The notes below the pieces were generated by a model that had not been told where the DNA came from, did no database searches, and worked only from the letters and a program-made list of their open reading frames with translations. The position numbers and the translations under genes are program-made. DNA of 64,000 nucleotides from Mytilus trossulus (taxonomy: Eukaryota > Mollusca > Bivalvia > Mytilida > Mytilidae), in contig NC_086382.1 in assembly GCF_036588685.1 (NCBI RefSeq), positions 74,993,999-75,057,998 of the forward strand, written 5' to 3'. Positions 45,985-57,071 of the stretch are shown here, in pieces. Position 1 is the stretch's first letter; every line of letters begins with the position of its first letter.

Positions 45985-46230
45985 ACTATTTGGGTCTTAA
46001 ATCGATATAGTTATCAAAGTACCTAGATTATAATTTAATACGTCAGACGCGTGTTTCGTCTACATAAGACTTATCAGTGACGCTCAGATCAAAATAGCTA
46101 TAGTATAAAGTTGAGGAGCATTGAGGACCCCAAATTCCAAAACGTTATGCCAAATACGGCTAAGGTAATTTATTTCGATAAAAAAAACTAGGTTTTGTCA
46201 AGAAAATTTATTAAAATGACCAAATAAATT
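45985..46230 (+). repeat. Rep-E dispersed repeat
   Basis: ACGTCAGACGCGTGTTTCGT, ATCAGTGACGCTCAGATCAA, CCAAATACGGCTAAGGTAAT. Inserted in the triplicated segment, copy 1. Confidence 0.75.
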
Positions 46231-46640
46231 GACGAAATCTAGAATCTGCTTTAAGTTTTGTAAATGACATTTATGAGCTATTAAAGTCATATATGAGAAG
46301 AAAAATTGGTGATATGGGCAAATTTATTTTATCTTGTATCGTAGAAAAAAAACAAGGAGTCCGAACATTTGACTCACATTCCTAAACCTGACCTACATGT
46401 AAGTACATCCTTAAATGGATCGGATAATAATAGGATAACACATCTATCATCATTATACAGTTGAATGTAGTCACATTTTGATTTCAATGAATTTGATAGG
46501 TTTGAATGATAACCAAACATATAATGTATCTTATTCATATAGCTTTTGTCTTCTTAATACACGTATGAGGTGATGCATGTTTCTTATTTAATTACAATAT
46601 GACTTATATAATCCTATAATTGATATAATCTTTTCCCTCA

Positions 46641-47134
46641 AATAACACTGCTATTGTGGTTAAAAGACAATTTCACTGGTGCTTTGTGTGAATAAAAAAA
46701 CACACCATTAAGGACTTGGAATGCTTCAAAATCAATACCACATAGTCGAAGGTCAAATCACAAAGATACCGAACTCCGGGGAAACTTCAAAAGGGAAAGT
46801 TCTTTGTTATATGGCAAATCAAAAGCTCACAAATATAAAACGAAAGGATAATAACTATCATTCTTCTGATTAGTTCTGATTAGGTTTTTTATTATGCAGA
46901 AAATGATTGTTTAAACCTGTGTTAAAGCTAAACGAACCTCCCACTTGTTGTTTAGTCCATTAAAATTCCATTATATTGACAACGATTTATGAACCAAAAA
47001 AATTGGTGAAAATGTCAAAAATGTAGCGCAGCAGTCAACATCGTGTTATAATCTTAATCACTATGAAAACAAAAAAAATATTTAACAAAAACAATTACAC
47101 AAAAAGGTGCATTTTCAAAAATATAAGACGAGAA
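46641..47134 (-). repeat. Rep-H copy and flank
   Basis: 46785-47075 has AACTTCAAAAGGGAAAGTTC, AATCAAAAGCTCACAAATAT, ATTCCATTATATTGACAACG and AACATCGTGTTATAATCTTA, the order of 33245-33600. Confidence 0.65.
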
Positions 47135-47370
47135 TATAAAATTTGCTTTAACACAAGGACGGGAAGTACAAATACAAAATTTCTTAAGCAAAAGGACGGA
47201 AAGTACAAATCCAAAATTTGCTTTAACACAAGGACGGGAAGTACAAATCCAATATTAGCTTTAACACAAGGACGGGAAGTGCAAATACAAAATGTGCTTT
47301 AACACACGGACGGGGAGTACAAATACAAAGTTTGCTTTAACACAAGGACGGGTAATACAAATACAGAAAC
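47135..47370. repeat. 38-bp minisatellite, six units
   Basis: GGAC of the unit core GGACGGGAAGTACAAATAC starts at 47157, 47194, 47232, 47270, 47308 and 47346, i.e. steps of 37 or 38. The unit also contains AAATTTGCTTTAACACAA. The 79-residue ORF with SKICFNTRTGSTN is a shadow of the array. Confidence 0.93.
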
Positions 47371-49708
47371 ATGTCATTAATAACAAAGAAAGACACATGT
47401 AACAAAGAAAGAATAATAGGCATATAAAAACACATTCGCAAAACATTAAAGGTTGCACTTTGTAAATACAACTGTTTCTGAAAACACGCCTCTTTTGGGG
47501 AGAAATTGAATATTCATAGAAAATTAATTTTGTTTACATACTGGTTCCCAGTTATGCTCTCTGTGTTCTATATTGCAGAGACAGAACTTTGGAATGTTAC
47601 TAGTAAAAAAACCACGTGCATATTGTTTACATTGAAATTTGTGGTAACCTTTCATTCGAGGTAGGGGTAGTTAAGAAAATTAGTTTAAGTTTAAACTCTG
47701 AGAAGTTCAGGGCATATAAACGTTGAAATTATGCCGCACAGCTCTATATTTTGACCTTTGAAGAAAATTGTGGTGCAAATGAACTTTAAATTGAAGGATA
47801 AGATTTTTTTCAAAACTTCATAGTAAAAGTGGTACAGTTGAAGCCGTAAAATAATATTTATGGGAAATTGCATTGTCAATATTTACAGAAATGCAACCTG
47901 AAGATATTAATACCAAATTTTACTGTAACAAACACACATATCTATGGGATGAGTGACAAAGATCTTGAATAGCTGCAGCAGAGAAATAATAATTCTGGAA
48001 GGGAGAAAGGGAAACACGAAAAAATAGAAAATAATATTCAACTATTCATTCAAGGTATAAAAAAAAACATGTTTTAGATTTGTTTTTTAAATGAGCTTTG
48101 CACTAAGACGCACTGGTCTAGCTACAAGAACTTGTTTTAACTGCAAACCAATGCTAGCTAGGACTTAGAGCTGGAATGATTTGCCAAGTAATCTACGGAA
48201 CATTCATTATTTGAAGGTTTAGAAAAACCGGAAATTCATTTATTCAGTAACGCTTTTTCATAGTTCCGTAATTCATTTTATATCATTGGAATATTTGAAT
48301 ATTTTTTAGCAAATATTTTTGGAATTTATAACTTACTTTTATTTGTACGGTCTCAATGCCTCCTTAATTTTACCGTGTCTAGTTTATATAATGTTATTGT
48401 TTATCATTAAATCTAATAGGATAGTTTTACATGCGGTATATATTACATCTGTTTGTTTAAGGATTTTATAACAAGGGCTTTCATAATTTATTGTTAATAG
48501 TTATAAATCAATGAACATATGTGGTTGCGCTCTGAGGGTAATTTTAATACAACACAATGCACTATTATGAATACTGTATATTAAAATTATAGGTTTGAGT
48601 ATAAAAATATGTTCAGCCCTCCTTTTTTTCTTAAAACGTCCTTTACGAAGACAGGAATGTGTTTGTTGTTGTCTAATAGTTCGTTCAAATGTATGTTGGT
48701 GTTTGCTTTTGTTGCACTTCAATGCTCAAGTTGTTCGGTTGGTTTACTCGCATAATTGATATGTTATTCTAGGTTTTAATTTGTAACCCGGACTTTTCTC
48801 TTCATCGATTGCTGAAATCTAAACAATGCTAAACTACTGATGCCTTTACTTATTTTGTTTCGAGTGTATATGACATTTCGATGTTTTGCAGTTTCGTGGA
48901 AAAACATATACTATATCAAAATATATGGTAAAATGATACACTCATTAATGTGTGGGCTGTTGTTTGTCTTTCAGAGCATATCTTCTTTCAGAATCTTTTT
49001 ATTTTTGTATTGACTTTATCTAAGAATGAACCAAATTTAAGGTGTGTCCTTTTTGACAACAGTAAACGTACTAAAAGCCTAAAATGTCACAAACGAAACA
49101 AAAAAAAGTGTATCCATTTGCTCAGACTTCTCAACCCTGTTCAACTTCCATAACCATGGTAGCACACCTCTATAATAGAAAATGAACTTTATGCTTTTCA
49201 TATATATTTCTGTCTATATTTCTAAATTTTTCTAGAGTGATCCGTTTTTGTTTTTGTCTTCAGAAATCTTGATATAATTTTTTTTTTATGTATTTTGATG
49301 TATTTTTATAATTACTATTTTATATGAAATTAACACAAATATGCAACTAACATAATGTAAGCAGTGCTAAGGGTATATTATCGAAGACAACTTGAAGATT
49401 TTATAAAAAGATTTCCTACGTATCTTGTCACTCCTGTCATTTATGAAAATTATACTTTTAATGTTATCAAATATTATATTGTTTTATGATTTTCAGCTTA
49501 ATTTGAATATCAAAACGACTAATATCAGCCGGTTCGATATTGAGTATCATCGAAAAACAAACCGATCGCTAACTTCAATTCACTTATTTAGACGTTTAAA
49601 GAATTCATGATTGTTTGGAACTTAATGAAGACATCAATGCATCGAACTAAATCAAATAGTTGAAATGTGTGCGTGACTTATTTTCGTGTTAAATAAATGA
49701 TAACAAGT
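47371..49708. other. A+T-rich DNA, weak Rep-C remnant
   Basis: 48770-48860 (GTAACCCGGACTTTTCTC, AAACTACTGATGCCTTTACT) resembles Rep-C. Otherwise nothing recognised; ORFs are short and A+T-driven. Confidence 0.4.
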
Positions 49709-49943
49709 CTCATCAGTGACGCTCATATCAAAATATGCATTAAACCAAACAAGTACAAAGTTGAAGAGCATTGAGGATTCAAAATTCCAAAAAGTTGTGC
49801 CAAATACGGCTTAAGTAATCTATGCTTGGGATAAGAAAATCCTTAAACAGTTAATTTATAAAAATGACCACATTATTGTCATTCATGTGACTACTGGGCT
49901 GGTGATACCCTTGGGGACGAAACGTCCACCAGCAGCAGTATGG
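49709..49943 (+). repeat. Rep-E dispersed repeat
   Basis: CTCATCAGTGACGCTCATAT, CAAACAAGTACAAAGTTGAA, ATCTATGCTTGGGATAAG, CTACTGGGCTGGTGATACCC, GACGAAACGTCCACCAGCAG. Confidence 0.8.
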
Positions 49944-50029
49944 CGGAAATCGTCCGACGACAATGTATCGGAGTTACATGTATTGCAGTTAAATGACGAT
50001 AATTACCACTTTTTGTCTTATGTGATAAA

Positions 50030-52397
50030 AAATAAACTAAACTTGAGAGTGTCCTTTGATAAATATGCACTTATACCAAGGTGAGAGAAACAGGCTCTTA
50101 AGAACCTCTAGTTTTTTTGAATTCACCTTCACGACTATTCTTCCTTCCTTGAATTGAAACAGAAGAAAGCTAATTGTTAGATTACACTTAAGAACTGTGC
50201 AAATGGGTATTGCATACCCAATAACACGATCACTGAGATTTCTTTTGATGTGATAATAAAACATAACGGAAATATAAAATATTTATCATTTAAATGAAAA
50301 CATTATTTTTATAATGGAAATATTTAAAAGCCTTTAAACTATGCAAGAACAGCTAAATAGTATATATGATACTGAAATTTTCATTTCTTAAAAGTGAATT
50401 CATCTCTTTCCGGCGTTTTGTTTGCTAAGAAAAATTAATATGTGAACTGAAAGTTATAAGCAATACATTTTCCCTTTTTAGAATAGTCTACATTCCGTGA
50501 ACTGAAAAAAAGAGAGCTTTTTTTTTTATATTGCACTTAGGAACTGTTGAAATTGTGATTTTTTTTTAAAAGAGACAGATCCAAGTGATGTTATGTTTGG
50601 TATAACAGACCGTTTACATTTTACGTAATACAGTTCAATATTATATAATGTAGGTCTCAAAATATTATATTTATACCTGTAAAAATTCAGGAGAAAAACC
50701 TTTGAAAGTTGTTACTGAATATTTTAGATATTTTTAAAGAAAATATACGCTTAACTTTTTTTTTATATAAAACATAAATATACATCCATTATTGTTGTCC
50801 AACTGTCCTAAGTGTTAAAACTGAGCATATTTGTTATGCAAAATACATTTATACTTCCTTTATCTATTTGATTCCTAGGGTTGAATTAACAGAACAGACC
50901 CCAAGGTAATTAAATAAACCAATACTTGAAACTATAAATAAATATGTTATCTTTTTTTATTTTGATGTCTGTATCTTTCTACATGTCAAAAAATAAACAA
51001 ATAAAAAAAAAATGTTTGCAAGATATTTGAAGATACCGGTATTACATCCCATAATGGCTACCACAAGAAAATACGAATTTAAGTACGTACTTTTGTGAAA
51101 TTAAAAAAAAAAAAGAATTTATTAAATTGTGCAAAAAAGGCTGAATCGGACTTTCACATTATGTTTGCTCTGTATTATTTTAAGTCTCAAATTGAAATAA
51201 ACGAAATCGTAAGTTAATGTTTGGTAAATTACATTTAGAGCCATTAATGTCCTATATGGTAGAAACAAATGGGTGTTATGTGGAATTATATTTTACCCAG
51301 TATCGTAGAAAAAAATAGGAGTCCGAACGTCTGACACAAATTTAAAAACATGACCCAAGTACATCCTTGAATATTTCCACTTGAACTGCAGATCAAGTTA
51401 AAAATTGTATGTTTTTGGCACAAGCTAGCAACAAATGATAAAAAACTATCGGGTAAACTTTATAAGTTGCTTTGGTACATGCATGAGCATGAAGGTTGTA
51501 ATATTAAGTGGTTTAACTATGTACAATCTGTGTTTAATGATTGTGGCTTTTGCAAACTGTATATTTTTCCGGAGCAAGTTGATTATAATTCTATTAAAAT
51601 TAATGAAAGACAGCGTCTTCAGGACCAGTTTATTCAAAAACGGTTCTCAGATATAAACAATTCATCAAGGGGGGAGTTTTATTTACACTTTAAAGAAGAG
51701 TTTTGCTTGGAAACATATCTGTTAAAATTAGCACAGGGTCATAGAGTAAATATATGTAAATTAAGGGTATGCAATACAAAGTTTCCCATCGAAACAGGAA
51801 GATGGAGAAATGTACCACGAAATGATAGGATTTGTCCACTCTGTAAAGCTGGTCTTGGAGATTTATACCACTATATATGTAAATGTACCAACTGTGAAGT
51901 TAAGGATTTAAGGGGGAAGTTCATATCTCCATATTTTAAAAAATATCTAAATGAAAAAAAGTATTTGGCATGCTTAAATATAGTAATAGTAATGTGCTAT
52001 CTAAGCTGTCAATCTTTATTCAAAGGGTAGAAAAGGTGCTTGTCTAATTTAAAACTGTAATAAACACAAACTTATTTCTGAAGATGTATAATTTAAAAAT
52101 GTATTCTGTTTGTATTATGAACTATATTGTAATTAATATTGTGTATATAAATATGCTCCTGTTACGCAGTCTTCTGCGGCTGAGTTTTCTCTTAAAACTA
52201 ATGTAATAGATTGGATAATTAAAGGATCACACATATGTTATTTTGCAGTTGAATGTTTTCCAATTTAGATTTTACTGATTTTAATACTTTGAATAATAAC
52301 CAAACATACATGAATCTTATTCATATAGATTTGTCTTCTTATTAGGCACTGCATGTTTCTCATTTAATTACAATATGGCTTATATAATCATATAATT
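50030..52397. repeat. Triplicated segment, copy 2 (with LINE insertion)
   Basis: Begins with the Rep-Q end, then matches copy 1. At 51372 (AAGTACATCCTTGAA) it is broken by a LINE fragment and resumes near 52208 (GGATAATTAAAGGATC, CACACAT), matching copy 1 at 46420-46640 up to ATATAATTGATA. Confidence 0.82.
51386..52028 (+). pseudogene. Non-LTR retrotransposon C-terminal fragment
   Basis: An open frame of about 215 codons starts LQIKLKIVCFWHKLATNDKK, continues LSGKLYKLLWYMHEHEG, GFCKLYIFPEQVDYN, KLRVCNTKFPIETGRWRNVP and the zinc-knuckle-like CPLCKAGLGDLYHYICKC, and ends SCQSLFKG with TAG. This is the region after the RT domain in CR1/L2-like LINEs. EN and RT are missing, so it is a 5'-truncated copy, but this piece has no stop, suggesting a young insertion. 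The 3' UTR follows to about 52200 (CTCCTGTTACGCAGTCTTCT). Confidence 0.75.
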
Positions 52398-52403
52398 GAT
52401 ACA

Positions 52404-52640
52404 AAAGAGGGATGAAAGATATTAAAGGGACAGTCAAATTCATAAATCTAAAACAAAATGACAACGCCTTGGCTAAAATGAAAAAAAAACAAACAATAGT
52501 TCACATGACACAACATAGAAAACTAATGAACAAACAACACGAACCCCACCAAAAAACTAGGGGTGATCTCAGGTGCTCAGGAAGGGTAAGCAGATCTGCC
52601 ACGTGTTACTTATTCAATTCCGGTATATAGTCTAATTCGG
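52404..52640 (-). mobile_element. PLE-2 3' tail, solo
   Basis: AAAAGAGGGATGAAAGATAT (outer 3' tip), AAACTAGGGGTGATCTCAGG, TGCTCAGGAAGGGTAAGCAG, and the unit ends where RT coding would begin. It separates copies 2 and 3 of the triplicated segment. Confidence 0.8.
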
Positions 52641-52649
52641 TAGGTCACT

Positions 52650-53445
52650 TTCATCTTTTATCGTAGTGACTAGACAATTTTTATTTAGGATCTCTAGTTT
52701 TATTGAATTCACCTTCACGACTAGTATTCCTTCCATGAACTGAAACAAAAGAAAGCTAATATTTGGATTGCACTTAAGAACTGTTCGAATGGGTATTGTA
52801 TATCCAATAACACGATCACTGAGATTCTTTTGAAGTGATGATAAAACATGAAATTTATTGAAATTTCCATTTCTTAAAAGTGATTTCATCTCTTTCCGGC
52901 GTTTTGTCTTGCTAAGAAACATTAGTTGGACAGAAAGTTATAAGCAATACATATTCCCTTTTAAAAAAAGTTTACATTCCTTGAACTGAGAAAAAAAAGA
53001 AGTTTTTTTTTATATTGCACTAAAGAACTGTTGAAATTGTGATTTTGTTTTAAAACAGACAGATCCAAGTGATGTTATGTTTGGTATAACATACTGTTTA
53101 CCTTTTACGTAATACAGTTCCATATTATATAATGTAGATCTCAAAATATTATATCTATACTTTTTTTTTTATAAAAACATAAATATACATCAATAATGGT
53201 TGTCCAACATTCCTGAGCGTTAAAACTGAGCATAATTTGTATGCAAAATATATTTATACTTTTATATCTATTTGTTTCTTAGGGTTGATGTAACAGAACA
53301 GACCCCAATGCATTTAAATAAACATATACTTGAAACTATACATATAGTATCTTATTTTATTTTGATGTCTGTATCTTTCTACATATATAAAAAAAAACGA
53401 TTAAAAAAATATGTTTGCAAGATATTTGAACATACAGTGAAGATC
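52650..53445. repeat. Triplicated segment, copy 3
   Basis: TTCACCTTCACGACTAGTAT, TAACACGATCACTGAGATT, CTTTCCGGCGTTTTGTCTTG and TAGATCTCAAAATATTATAT match copy 2 at 50125 onward. It is the closest relative of copy 2 by eye. Ends at GCAAGATATTTGAACATACA. Confidence 0.85.
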
Positions 53446-53910
53446 AGTTCTAACCTCTCATTCAATCTGTAAGAATCTGTCAGAACAACCGATCTAGGAC
53501 AGTACGTAGAACTGTCAGCCTGACACCTTTTAGTCAGTTTTAGGTTAGATTTGTTCTAGCTAGAACTGATTTGGTCAGTTCTTCCTAGAACTGATCCTGA
53601 CAGTTCTTCCTAGAACTGATCCTGACAGTTCTTCCCTAGAACAGTTTAAGACAAATCTTTGGTCAGTTCTACTTCTAGAACAGTTCTGCGGTTAGAATTG
53701 ATTACAAATTCTACGGCTAAAATTGATTTATAAATTCTACGGCTAGAATTGATTTATAAATTATACGGCTAGAATTGATTTATAAATTCTACGGCTAGAA
53801 TTGATTTATAAATTCTACGGCTAGAATTGATTTATAAATTCTACGGCTAGATCCTCGGCTAAAATTGATCTATCAATTCTACGGCTAGAATTGATTTATA
53901 ATTTGTTTTT
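53446..53910. repeat. Two related minisatellites (25 and 26 bp)
   Basis: 53565-53640 repeats a 25-bp unit with CTAGAACTGATCCTGACAG. 53690-53905 repeats a 26-bp unit with CTAGAATTGATTTATAAATT about seven times. Both share CTAGAA-YTGAT and TTCT, so one is probably derived from the other. Most 26-bp units contain the palindrome-like AGAATT...AAATTCT. Confidence 0.88.
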
Positions 53911-53934
53911 GAAGCGTAACATAAATTATTTGAT

Positions 53935-54010
53935 TTTTTGAACATAAATTAGGCCGTAAATATTAGGGGAAAGGGGGGCATTAGTATTTGAATTGTTTTA
54001 TATTTGTCAA
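53935..54010 (-). repeat. Rep-D fragment
   Basis: CATAAATTAGGCCGTAAATA and TGAATTGTTTTATATTTGTC match the complement of the Rep-D middle (compare 31695-31740). Confidence 0.5.
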
Positions 54011-54089
54011 TCCGGGAGACAGGATGGATCGTTTTACATAACAAAATTATCTGACCTTAATGTAATACGCTGTTCCGGTCCAAACCACC

Positions 54090-54219
54090 AAGGGCGGATC
54101 CAGCAGTTTTAAAAAGGGGGGTTCCCAACCCAGGAAAAAGGGGGGTCCAACTATATGCCCTCTTTCAAATGCATTGATCGTCCACAAAAAAGAGGGTGGA
54201 CCCCCTGGATCTGCCATTG
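54090..54219. mobile_element. Short MITE with GGCGGATCCAG ends
   Basis: Left AAGGGCGGATCCAG, right CTGGATCTGCCATTG, with GGGGGGTTCCCAACC inside. I recognise this small G-rich element from bivalve genomes. About 130 bp; no coding capacity. Confidence 0.7.
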
Positions 54220-54229
54220 ATCCACTATA

Positions 54230-56920
54230 AACTTAATCTGACCATATTTGATTTCATCATATAAATCTAAATACATTTAGCTGCACACTGCAGGAATCCA
54301 GTTTATTTTTAGGCAAGGATACCAATTGTATTGGAAAACATTAGGGATTTCAAAATTTTATTTGCACTCAATTTATAGTCATAGTATGTCCTCTTTTTAT
54401 TTAAAATAGTGAATCGTAAACAAATGTGTTTAGGAGTAATTTTCATACCCAAGACGAACCGGTTATACAAAAATCTTTTGACCGCATCAATCTAAACTGA
54501 CCTTATTTGCTCTTTCTTTCTGCAAAGCTATATAGCTGCAAAGTAATTCAGTTATAATTGTAGGTAAAGAGGGACTGTATGATACAAGTAACAGCATTAT
54601 TTGAAAACAATGACCTCAAAAGTTTGTTCGCATGAATTTATAGTGCCACCATATCCTCTTTATATTCAAAGTATTGAAAATTAACAAATATCAGTAGTTT
54701 TCATACTTCAGACTGAGTCGTGTAATACAATCTTTTGACCGCATCAATCTAAACTGACCTTATTTGCTCTTTCTTTCTGCAAAGCTATATAGCTGCAAAG
54801 TAATTCAGTTATAATTGTAGGTAAAGAGGGACTGTATGATACAAGTAACAGCATTATTTGAAAACAATGACCTCAAAAGTTTGTTCGCATGAATTTATAG
54901 TGCCACCATATCCTCTTTATATTCAAAGTATTGAAAATTAACAAATATCAGTAGTTTTCATACTTCAGACTGAGTCGTGTAATACAATCTTTTGACCGCA
55001 TCTATCTAAACTGACCTTATTTGCTCTTTCTTTCTGCAAAGCTATATAGCTGCACAGTAATTCAGTTATAATTGTAGGTAAAGAGGGACTGTATGATACA
55101 AGTAACAGCATTATTTGAAAACAATGACCTCAAAAGTTTGTTCGCATGAATTTATAGTGCCACCATATCCTCTTTATATTCAAAGTATTGAAAATTAACA
55201 AATATCAGTAGTTTTCATACTTCAGACTGAGTCGTGTAATACAATCTTTTAACCGCATCTATCTAAACTGACCTTATTTGCTCTTTCTTTCTGCAAAGCT
55301 ATATAGCTGCACAGTAATTCAGTTATAATTGTAGGTAAAGAGGGACTGTATGATACAAGTAACAGCATTATTTGAAAACAATGACCTCAAAAGTTTGTTC
55401 GCATGAATTTATAGTGCCACCATATCCTCTTTATATTCAAAGTATTGAAAATTAACAAATATCAGTAGTTTTCATACTTCAGACTGAGTCGTGTAATACA
55501 ATCTTTTGACCGCATCTATCTAAACTGACCTTATTTGCTCTTTCTTTCTGCAAATCTATATAGCTGCAAAGTAATTCAGTTATAATTGTAGGTAAAGAGG
55601 GACTGTATGATACAAGTAACAGCATTATTTGAAAACAATGACCTCAAAAGTTTGTTCGCATGAATTTATAGTGCCACCATATCCTCTTTATATTCAAAGT
55701 ATTGAAAATTAACAAATATCAGTAGTTTTCATACTTCAGACTGAGTCGTGTAATACAATCTTTTGACCGCATCTATCTAAACTGACCTTATTTGCTCTTT
55801 CTTTCTGCAAATCTATATAGCTGCAAAGTAATTCAGTTATAATTGTAGGTAAAGAGGGACTGTATGATACAAGTAACAGCATTATTTGAAAACAATGACC
55901 TCAAAAGTTTGTTCGCATGAATTTATAGTGCCACCATATCCTCTTTATATTCAAAGTATTGAAAATTAACAAATATCAGTAGTTTTCATACTTCAGACTG
56001 AGTCGTGTAATACAATCTTTTGACCGCATCTATCTAAACTGACCTTATTTGCTCTTTCTTTCTGCAAATCTATATAGCTGCAAAGTAATTCAGTTATAAT
56101 TGTAGGTAAAGAGGGACTGTATGATACAAGTAACAGCATTATTTGAAAACAATGACCTCAAAAGTTTGTTCGCATGAATTTATAGTGCCACCATATCCTC
56201 TTTATATTCAAAGTATTGAAAATTAACAAATATCAGTAGTTTTCATACTTCAGACTGAGTCGTGTAATACAATCTTTTGACCGCATCTATCTAAACTGAC
56301 CTTATTTGCTCTTTCTTTCTGCAAATCTATATAGCTGCAAAGTAATTCAGTTATAATTGTAGGTAAAGAGGGACTGTATGATACAAGTAACAGCATTATT
56401 TGAAAACAATGACCTCAAAAGTTTGTTCGCATGAATTTATAGTGCCACCATATCCTCTTTATATTCAAAGTATTGAAAATTAACAAATATCAGTAGTTTT
56501 CATACTTCAGACTGAGTCGTGTAATACAATCTTTTGACCGCATCAACCAAAACTAACCATATTCTATATAGCTGCACAGTACTTCAGTTATAATTTTAGG
56601 TCAAGAGGGACTATGGTATATAAATAACTGCAATATTGGAAATTAACGACCACAAAGAAAAAAATGCATCGATTGAGAGTGCCAGCATGTCCTAATTGTA
56701 TTCAAAACATCGCATCAGAAACAAACAGCAGTAGTTTTCATACCTCAGACTGACTCATGTAACAAAATTATTTGTCTGCATTAATCAAAACTGACCATAC
56801 ATGACTGCATCAGCCAAAATTGAACATATTTGATCTTTTTATGTAACTCTTATAGTCACATAGTAAAGTTTTATTAAAGTCAACAATTGTATTTGTATTG
56901 AAATATAACATTATCAGAAC
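54230..56920. repeat. 257-bp satellite array
   Basis: The marker ACCGCAT occurs at 54481, 54738, 54995, 55252, 55509, 55766, 56023, 56280 and 56537, exactly 257 bp apart, giving eight near-identical monomers. A diverged monomer precedes them (54230-54480) and one and a half diverged monomers follow (56537-56920). Diagnostic sites sort the monomers into groups: 1-2 (GCATCAATC, GCAAAGCTA), 3-4 (GCATCTATC, CTGCACAG), 5-8 (GCAAATCTA, CTGCAAAG). No ORF. Confidence 0.96.
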
Positions 56921-56929
56921 TATAAGCTT

Positions 56930-57065
56930 TGTAGTTGTTAAAAAGGCAGCAGTAGTATACCGGTGTGCAAAAGTTGATTGAGAGAAATCAAATTCGGTTT
57001 ACAACATAGAATAGAGGGAAACACATCGTGTATAAGAGGAATACATAAGAACAACAGGAACAATT
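56930..57065 (-). repeat. Rep-C dispersed repeat
   Basis: AAAGGCAGCAGTAGTATACC, GATTGAGAGAAATCAAATTC, AGAGGGAAACACATCGTG. Abuts the satellite. Confidence 0.6.
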
Positions 57066-57071
57066 AAAAAC

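Larger units (their letters stand above)
44030..46640. repeat. Triplicated segment, copy 1 (with insertions)
   Basis: 44398-45130 aligns with 50380-51080 and 52860-53430: GTTATTAGCAATAAATGTTC or GTTATAAGCAATACAT, AGATCTCAAAATATTATA, CCTGTAAAAGTTCAGGAGAA, CATGATGGCTACCACAAGAA. 46215-46640 aligns with 51180-51372 and 52220-52397. A PLE-2 copy (45270-45905) and Rep-E (45985-46230) interrupt it. ORFs here are shadows. Confidence 0.82.

Noticed and set aside
47063-47302. 79-residue ORF with internal repeats
   Set aside because: Product of the 38-bp minisatellite; the repeat period is not a multiple of 3 throughout, so the frame is not conserved.
51446-51637. Minus-strand ORF of 63 residues
   Set aside because: Shadow of the LINE C-terminal frame on the plus strand.
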